Source: Phoronis ovalis (Eukaryota > Phoronida > Phoronidae). Taken from it: 10,741 nt of DNA. The stretch spans positions 1 through 10,741 of the forward strand of contig JAOXYB010060457.1 in the NCBI GenBank assembly GCA_028565635.1, given 5' to 3'. Shown here piece by piece: positions 1-8,200 of the stretch. Position numbers and translations under genes: made by a program. Under the pieces are notes generated by a model. The model worked only from the letters and a program-made list of their open reading frames with translations. It had not been told where the DNA came from and made no database searches. Within the stretch, counting starts at the first letter, position 1; every line of letters begins with the position of its first letter.

Positions 1-90
1 TACAATCCAAATCCAAAATTTTCAACTCGGCTGCACACCCCCACCAAAAAATAACCTGAGTACCCCCCCGGGTTGTAGCCCCTACAATTT

Positions 91-233
91 TTTTAACGTT
101 CTATGAATCATTTCTAGCATCAATCGATTAGTTTTATATAGCTCCTATAATTTTCTAGGTACTGGGAAGGGATTTTAGCTTCTAGCTAAGTATACTTTCT
201 AGGTTCTAGGAAACATTTTTAACATCTAACCAA
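91..233 (+). repeat. Three diverged direct repeats of about 37 bp
   Basis: Copies start near 91, 153 and 197. The second and third (153-189 and 197-233) align without gaps at about 27 of 37 positions and share TTCTAGGT, GGAA, TTTTA and TCTA blocks. The first copy matches the third with a one-base gap. Spacing is uneven (62 and 44 bp), so this looks like an old, decayed repeat cluster rather than a regular tandem array. Confidence 0.5.
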
Positions 234-732
234 TGCAATAACTGCTTTGTGGAGTTCAGTAATCTTTGAGTTATCAAAATATATGTTTTGTGAAATAAAT
301 GAGTAAATCAGTGATTGACTGAGTAAAAAGGACCTAACACAAGAATAATATTGTCTTCCAACTTTATTGTTGAAGCTATAACAAGCATACCAAAAAAATG
401 AAGGTTATTATGATTGACAGAATATAAAATAATTTGATTGGTCAACTGCTGAGAGCGATTGATGTATTTATTGCAAATAATTTCCATATAGTTTTATAAT
501 AATTATAATGACTGAAGAAAAATTATTATGATATTGTAAATTAATTACAAAAAACTGTTACGTTAATCATGATAGTTAAGTTTCAAAATACACTTTTTTT
601 AATTAAAAAATTGATGGGAAAATTTCCTGTGTTTCAGAAAGACTTCTATCATGTGTAGAGTCCAAATAAATGCAGCCTTTAGTGTTCCAATCCTCCAAAC
701 AGATTCAGACTGGCTTGAAACTATTTTATTTG

Positions 733-912
733 TTACTGACAAATTTGTACAAGAGTAGGACCATCCTCCGAATGCAGGAGATTCTCTCTTAGAGGAGTTA
801 TAAAATTGTCCCAATCAAAGACCTTGTTTCAACCGGCTTCTGGGTCAAATAAACAAGCAACACATGCTTTGTGTAGATATGAATAGTCCTTGTCCCCCAA
901 AAATATATTGAT
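733..912 (-). pseudogene. Possible degraded exon or pseudogene fragment, unrecognised
   Basis: Reading from 912 down, a frame of 59 sense-like codons is broken once by TGA at 831-829 and ends in TAA at 735-733. It is preceded by an acceptor-like tract (TATTTCTGCAG, with AG at 914-913). Its residues look protein-like: LGDKDYSYLHKACVACLFD before the TGA and KVFDWDNFITPLRENLLHSE after it. A weak donor (CA|GTAACA) sits just before the TAA. I do not recognise a family, and it does not resemble the CACHD1 part expected next. Other frames over 599-814 are also open, so chance is a real alternative. It may be a relic of a transposon or a retroposed gene. Confidence 0.22.
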
Positions 913-1117
913 CTGCAGAAATACAGTATATAAAGAAAAAAAATGTCACGGAAAACGGCTCACGTCCAGCAGGATTATCATCTTTTTAGCTACATTTTTA
1001 TGTCAAGCAAAAACAGATAAAGTTATTATTTAATTACTTTATGGCACCGGATAGAAAAGGCCTTGTATTCTAACTCCAATATCACATGAGATTGGATATT
1101 TTAGTATAGATGATTGA

Positions 1118-1139
1118 CAGGGGTTTCCCAGGGGTTTCC
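1118..1139 (+). repeat. Perfect 11-bp tandem duplication
   Basis: CAGGGGTTTCC occurs twice head to tail (1118-1128 and 1129-1139), most simply a replication-slippage duplication. No function is evident. Confidence 0.9.
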
Positions 1140-2149
1140 TTAGGCAGAGCCATTTGTTATATCCCCTGGTATTATATTATTAATAGATATGTCATCAAAG
1201 GCGACATAACATTTTTAATGCCATACTAATCATATATCACACTTAACGTCAATTAATTCTAAATACAGCTTGACAAGCTAGTACAACAGGAAACAAATTT
1301 CATAGTACATTCTCAAGCCGTGGGGAAACCATGCCCCCTCCATGTGTGAGGTTGAACCGCCGAGTACGATGGAAACTTAATTTAATATTAGACCATTTAG
1401 TTATAGACAGTATATAGAGCCAGTGGTTAAAACTGTTTAAATAGAAGACTAAGGCAATATTTTCGGAAAATGTGTTCATTTACCTACAAAAAGAAGTGTA
1501 CCAACAGCCAAAATTACAAGAGAAAAATATCTAAGTACATGTACGCCTTAGTCCGAGTTTATAGTTATAAATATAAAGAACTGTGATGATCACATCGTAA
1601 CTATTTTTCTTCCATCACACGGCTAAACAGGTTTGTGAAACACAAATGTGAGCATTATCCATTTTGTCAGAAAATCTCCTTGATCATTCCTTCATTGAAT
1701 CATACAGTGACAATTTACTGGCCCACTATTTAGAGGCATTTTAACTAAAACGAACTGTCATGCTTTGTCAACCCCATGATCAACAGGGTTCTATCTTACA
1801 CTTCTGTTTGTGTCCTTTATATACGATCGATTTGAGTGGCTGTTTCTGGCCCAGATCATGACCTACTTTTTCAGGTCAATTACATGACTTTTATGTGTAA
1901 TACGCCAAGGATAATATAGGAACGTATGTGAGAATATTCCCTTGCATTGCGAAGATGGAGTACGACAGTATGGATATATATTTATGATTAACATCACATG
2001 TATATGTACATATAGTTCTCTATACCATAATGAATACAGTGGCCATGTGATCTCATTTTTCACATGGTGCATAAAAAAACATACTAATATGCAGTTCAGT
2101 AAGTTTATAATAAAATTATTCTTATACTGACTAGCACATTAAAACATAC

Positions 2150-2283
2150 CTGAAATCCAGCATCGTTGCTTGCTCCTTTCATGTATTGTTCATAATCATT
2201 AACATCAGCCTCAGTTTCCACATCATCAAGATATTTATGCGGTTCCCTAAATGCAAAAGGGCTAAATTTCACTGCTGATCCTT
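2150..2283 (-). CDS. CACHD1-like exon F: linker towards the second Cache module
   Basis: The exon is 134 nt: two bases completing Gln, then 44 codons. The peptide includes GSAVKFSPFAFREPHKYLDD, then VETEADVNDYEQYMKG and SNDAGFQ. The family shows a short strand, an F..P..YL turn and a helix with a PET/VET start here, leading to the second Cache module. The acceptor is TTTTGTTTCCAG (AG at 2285-2284) and the donor is CAG|GTATGT (GT at 2149-2148). It ends at a codon boundary, so the next exon must start in phase 0. That exon was not found in the remaining 2.1 kb. A Met-initiated frame opening just upstream is intronic and not the start. Confidence 0.87.
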
Positions 2284-5200
2284 CTGGAAACAAAAGTGAT
2301 ACACATCAATAAAATACAAGTTTTATTAATGGAATGACAAGGTAATCAGCTTGGAGACATGCAATTACATTTAAAATACAAAAGGTAGCAAATAGTTTTT
2401 GGCATAATTTATGCACAATACTGTACTCTTTTTTGGCTAGAACATTAATTTTTTGAAAGATAAAATTCAAAAGAATTTAAGTCAAAAACCATTAAAACTA
2501 CATAGTTCAAACTTTTTGTAATAATTTTTACATGTACCGCTACAAAAAGTTTCTCACATTTTTAAAATTTTACTTTGTTTGAAAGACATGTATTTTCAAA
2601 GTTTATGTATCAAAAAATTTATACTTTTTTAACCAAGTTACAATGTATTGCAGCACAGTTGCTCAAAGCAAAATAAGTTTCGTATTTGGAAAGTTGGAGT
2701 TGTATACTTTCAAAGCATATATACTTTTGTTTGTATATATTTTCATTTAATTGACTGAAGTGTGAATAAATTGTCCCAAACAATATTCACTACCTTCATT
2801 TGTAGAATGACAAAAAATTAAACATTTAGAGAATAGATAACAATTAAATATTTTGCTTATGGCCAGAAAATGTATTTTATACCTTTCAAGATATATATTG
2901 TCATATCAAAGTACTCGAACTATTATACCCAGTCATATAGTGCCTCATATATTGAACAAAATTTGCGCTGTTTTAGGTCGGACAATTAACACCACTGTCA
3001 GTGCTCCATATATCTTGGACACGAGCAAAAAAAATAGTTACACAACATAATATATATACCATGCACATATGAAACAAATTTGCCTAAAATTCTCTTTTGA
3101 AAACTCTCGAAAGGCAAAACTAGCTCAATTGTTCAAAAATATAGCCACCTGACAGCAAGACTGGATCTGATAATAAAATTGCTATTTGAGAATCATTTTT
3201 GTATTAATGTACATATATATATCTTATACATATTCAAAGAATAAAACAAAATCTGTGTAGCTATTTTCTCATAACGAGTAAAGATATACATAATTATCAT
3301 ACAATAACATAACAGCGAGTGAGCAATATGTTGCATCTGTAATTATAATCATATAATTTTTAATACATGAGGCAAGTATAATAAAATCAATTTGCTGTTT
3401 CATGATACCAATTAAACCCAGGAAAGACAATAAAATAGACAAAGAAAAAAATATGGCCAGCAATCTGTCCCATTTTGCATAAATGGTCCATATAGCACCA
3501 CCATCATAAATGAGTATAAACTAGTTATTTTTCTCACATGCAGAGGTCATTCAGTCCATAGAGTGTTTAACACAAACTGTTTATAATTAAATATTTTCTC
3601 CTGTGTGTACACATTTGTCATAAAAAAGGCTGTTTTTTGACAAATTATCGGAGTTTGGAAAAAATTAATTATAAATTGAACTTTACATATTTTTTTGACT
3701 ATTGGAGGGCGATATCTACTGGATTGTAAAGATGGTGGCATGATAGGATTGGGTATAGAAGTTTTATTTGATGGGTTTTTCAAGAATTGGATATATTGTG
3801 GGGCTAAGTTGTATTTTGAGTCTCTAACTGGCAGAACTGGTTATGGAGAAATTATGCACTGCAGCATGTATTCAAATGTGTACATGAACAGTATAAAAAC
3901 TCTGTTCAAATGTATTTAAAAGTAAAGACTCCAGAAAGGTAAACTTAGCTCATTTCAGACAACAAGTATGACTGCCAGTCTGTGCCATTCTAATAAACAT
4001 TAATTAATACAAATCATTGTCTTATTACTCATATGCACTAAATATGTCAGAAATTCTTTAATCTTTTTATTGTAACAACAACACAATGGACTCAAGAATG
4101 CTCATACATGCACAAATTAAAGGAATTAACTCAAATTATAGGCGCAGAAGAGAGGCTAGAAAAATAGTTAATATAACATTAAAAGTGAACATACGTTTAG
4201 AAGCATATCTTTTGAAAAACTTGCATGCACTTGCAGATTGCTTTCCTAATGTTAGGTTGTGATAAAGAAATGGTTTTGAGTCATTTAGCTTCAAGGTAGG
4301 AGGGAGCTGTGTTTGGCGGTCAAAATCAGCAATTACAACACACACTGAAAAATTTGTTCGAGCAATCTGAAAAAAAATTGAGAGATATCTTTTACTGGAA
4401 TGTATTTAAATAATAAGTTACATTAAAATATGTACTAAAACATGATATCTACCGAACCTGCAGTAGAACATTGAGAGAATTTTTTGCAAGTGATAATATT
4501 ATGAGGAAATGCAATTAAGGTTTTCATAGGTTACATGGGAATTATTGCGAGGAAATGTACGACTTTCACAAGGAAACATGATATTATTGCAATGGCAATA
4601 TGATCTCTTCTTGCAAAGAAACTTGACCTTTTTTGTGAGGAAACATGATGGTTTCACGACAGCTTGCTTGACTCATAAGTATGCTTTCACGAGAGTTGGC
4701 ATGATGCACAAGCCAAAATGGAACTGCAGGATGCTAAAATGGCATTAATTGCAGAAGTAGTCCTTCAGATGTTTTGCCACTGTATTGATATATATACACA
4801 CACACACACACATACACACACACACATACATACATACATATATATAATTAAACAGGAATGAATTTTAAGTTAAAATGAAATATATAATATTATATAACAA
4901 TAATATATTACACTGATACATTAATTCACACTGAAAGGGCATCTTACCGTAGAGTAGTAATAGTGGGAATGTAAGGAAGGGGAGTTAACTCCTTCATATT
5001 TACTGTTTCCTCTTGCCAAAATTCGTTTTGATGTCAAACTCTGACTTCCACGTTTTCCACTGAAAATAATCAATATATTTTAATTGAAGATGTACAATGA
5101 TAACTATTTTCTGTATAAGTATCAGGTACTACAGTTTCATATTAAGTTAGATTCCCTGAGAGAACCTGGGGCACGTTGTTGGAAACATCATAAGGTTACA

Positions 5201-8200
5201 ATTCCGTAAAAATTTTCACGACTTTCGGAATTGTATGCAATGTTTCCGACAACAGGCCCCAGTAAAGACGTTTCATTTTCACAAATTGCATTGTGTATGT
5301 TAGGGGTGCTTAAACAATATTCAATGCTTCAAAGTGGTTTAAGATATTTGAAAAATCATTATTTTGTTTAAAAGTCAAGATATTTGGCTTTTTGATATAA
5401 TAGTTTTCACTCTCAACTCCATACCAAAAGTAATCAGTAACATAATTTATACTGTAGAGAAACCCAAAATGCCAAAAATTTCTGCACAGCTGGGAGTGGA
5501 TTTAAAATTAAATACCTACATAGCAAAATATGGATAATTATGTTGTTTTTCACATGGTATAAAAACTTTTTTTAATACATTTTGTCTTCCACTAAATTTT
5601 TACAATAATCGATATAACCCCTAATTTGTTATTATAAAAAACAGACATTTTGCTGTAGGCATTTTTTTCTTTTCTAATATGTTGTAAGCAAATGCTTTTC
5701 GTATGTACATCTCCTGCAGCAGAGTTAAGACAATTCTGTTTAATATGATTTGACAACCTTTTCAAACATCTACTCACATAGGTAAATCATTGTCTTACCC
5801 AGCATTACCTTACATTCTACATTCATTGCAATCTCAATCAAATTCAGAATGGAAAATGATATCTACATGTTAGTTATTAAATTTCCATAATTATGATTTT
5901 TTCACACAATTTATACAATTAGCAGAACCATCAGATACATTTGGCAATACATAAGGAGTCTTTAGTATCAAAGTGCAGGCAGTTGAATGCACGAAAAGCA
6001 GTCAATTTACAAAAACAAAACATGTAATTTTTTTAAGATCCCTGCTGCAATGGGCATCAAAATTGACGAGGGTCTGTTATTTCTGTTACAAAAATATTAA
6101 TGTGTACTATTTGAAAATTCTGTTTTTAATCACATAACTAAAGTATCAGAATTGAGAAGAGTAGTGTGATTCAAGCCTTATTATCAGCTTATATAACTTC
6201 AGTTTGTGTAATTATTATTGTAAGTTATTTTAATTCCCAACCTTTTCATGGCTTCAACAACAACTGAAGCTTCAGGCTCTAAATTGTCAATATTGATAAA
6301 TATTGGTGGTTCACTGACTTCATAAGGCCGTGGCAACAAAGGATGCATTAAAGTGCGCCCACTTCTATCAATCATAAAAGCATATGAAAATTCACCTAAA
6401 ACAAAGATAAAAAGATATTATTAATTACATCTATATAAGTGTAAATAAAAGCATGTTTTATAAAATAAAGTAAAATGTTGAAGCCTTGCTGTCTAGCCTT
6501 TTAATTTACATTTACTTTAATTATTTACAAGCAAACAAGGAATAGCCAAGTGAATACATTTCAATTTTTAATTTCTTCACACAATCAGTAAAATCAAAAA
6601 GTTGATTGAACTGAATACCGTGCTTCATAACTATCATTTGAATTTGATATCCCTATATTAGAGAACACACATTAGTCATGATTAGTACCTAAGAGAGTCA
6701 AAGAAGCAGGCAGTTGGATTATCTTATTGTCAAGGGTATATATTAGACTGTGCGTCCCACAAAATGGTGCCTCATTTCATGAATCATCAGACACTTGTTA
6801 TTATGTCCCTGACCTGTTGCTTATTTGAATTCACTTTTTCTATGCCTCTTCAAGGTCTGATGATCCACATTTGTGGGATAATATTATGCTAAATAAAATA
6901 ACCACAAACAAGGCTATTTTACTGGTGAAATATATTTATTCCGACTGCCCTCTGGTCTGAATAAAGGCTCACCGAATATTAAGCCAACTTTAAGTTGGAT
7001 AATTCTAGTTAGTGCATCGATGGAGTAGTTTTCATTTCATATTCTCAATTAAAAATTCTACTATGTGCAACTATTATACAAAGTTAGTTTCTCAGCAGCT
7101 GCATTTTTTATTTGTAACATTTTCATCATCTTATTGACAGCGAACTATGACAAATTTTAATGAAAACTTGCAAACTTGAAATATTTGTTGAAAAATTGCA
7201 AACATTAACTAATTCTATCACTAGTAATGTTTAAATACATTTTTCTTAAGTTTATATTTTCGAGAATTATTAACGACTTTTAGCTTTTGAATATCATTCA
7301 ACATTCCATATTAGAGTGAAACTACTTTTTATCTAACAATTGAAGTTCTTTGTAAAGCTACATTTGGTATGGTATGACTGTTAATCTGAGAAAAAAATTT
7401 TGTCAATTAAATATGCATAAAATGCAAATTGTTGTTTGATTCTGTTTTTTTTACAATTAGAAGCAAATAGCTAAACTTCGAGAACAATACAAAATGGGTA
7501 TCTCATGGTGGGAATAAACTGTTTTGATGACGTGACCCCAATATTTTCACATGCAAGATAATTTTAAAATAACTGAGACTATTAAGCCTGCTTGTCATGT
7601 TTACACAATGAATTGCATAGAACAGAGCACACCACTTTACAGAATAATTAGAATATTTATTTTAATCATACTCCTTGATATAAGCATTATTTACCACTTA
7701 GTTATTTATTTTATTGTTTCAGACCAGCAAGCTTTTGAACCAATGAAGCTTTGGACCAGTGAGTTTTCGAAACAATGAGCCTTCGAACTAGAGAACTCAA
7801 ATTGCATTAAAAAAACTACAAAAATGTTTTTCGAACCGTAAGTAAGTTATATAACTTTTTTATCATACTATTTTGCTTATTTTTTTACAGAATTGAATAT
7901 TTTAACACTTCATACATTATTTAAATCTAATTACAATTATAATAAAATAGTAGCATCGGACTAGCAAGCTGTCAGATCAGAGAGCCTTTTGGAGAACTGG
8001 GCAATCCCCATTTTACTTCCTGGCATATTGCACACAAAATTTCCTTTTTGTATGAAAAGTGTAATATTTCTTCTATTGAAACTATTTAAAAAACCTACAC
8101 TCACCAGATTTAAAGTATGTGACATCGGATAACAAGTCACTGATGGTCATATCAGTACCAACAACGCCCTTCAGCCGCCCTTCATGATATACAGGAAGTA

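Larger units (their letters stand above)
1..2149. other. Downstream intron or flank of the CACHD1-like gene, no supported exon
   Basis: This stretch follows the last visible exon on the minus strand. That exon ends in a good splice donor (CAG|GTATGT), so at least the first part here is intron. I looked on the minus strand for the next expected piece, the start of the second Cache module with a YPG-like and RxWY-like motif, and did not find it. The DNA is A+T-rich and holds three diverged direct repeats (91-233), an 11-bp tandem duplication (1118-1139) and a doubtful broken frame (733-912). Open frames at 599-814, 1863-2072 and 1942-2130 show no recognisable protein. Confidence 0.6.
4367..4947 (-). 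other. Intron D-E (581 nt, phase 0) with satellite-like repeats
   Basis: Donor GTAAGA; acceptor CAATTTTTTTTCAG with a long pyrimidine tract. Much of the intron is low-complexity: a decayed 22-bp array (4503-4659) and a CA/TA microsatellite (4788-4846). The plus-strand open frame at 4545-4748 mostly reads through the array and is not considered a gene. Confidence 0.8.
6396..8104 (-). other. Intron B-C (1,709 nt, phase 1) with several repeats
   Basis: Donor GTGAGT, acceptor TTTGTTTTAG. It contains the 16-bp-period array (about 7724-8008), a foldback element (6755-6878) and a small hairpin (6936-6964). The plus-strand frame at 7551-7778 runs partly through the array and has no recognisable protein. 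The rest is plain A+T-rich sequence. Confidence 0.8.

Noticed and set aside
599-814. 71-codon minus-strand open frame
   Set aside because: No recognisable motif; the other minus frame over 733-912 and the plus strand are also open here, so it is at best a shadow of that doubtful fragment.
3547-3919. Overlapping open frames on both strands (78 and 74 codons)
   Set aside because: They overlap each other, show no family motif and sit inside an intron whose flanking exons already join in frame.
4545-4748. 67-codon plus-strand open frame
   Set aside because: Created mostly by the decayed 22-bp tandem array; no protein similarity is evident.
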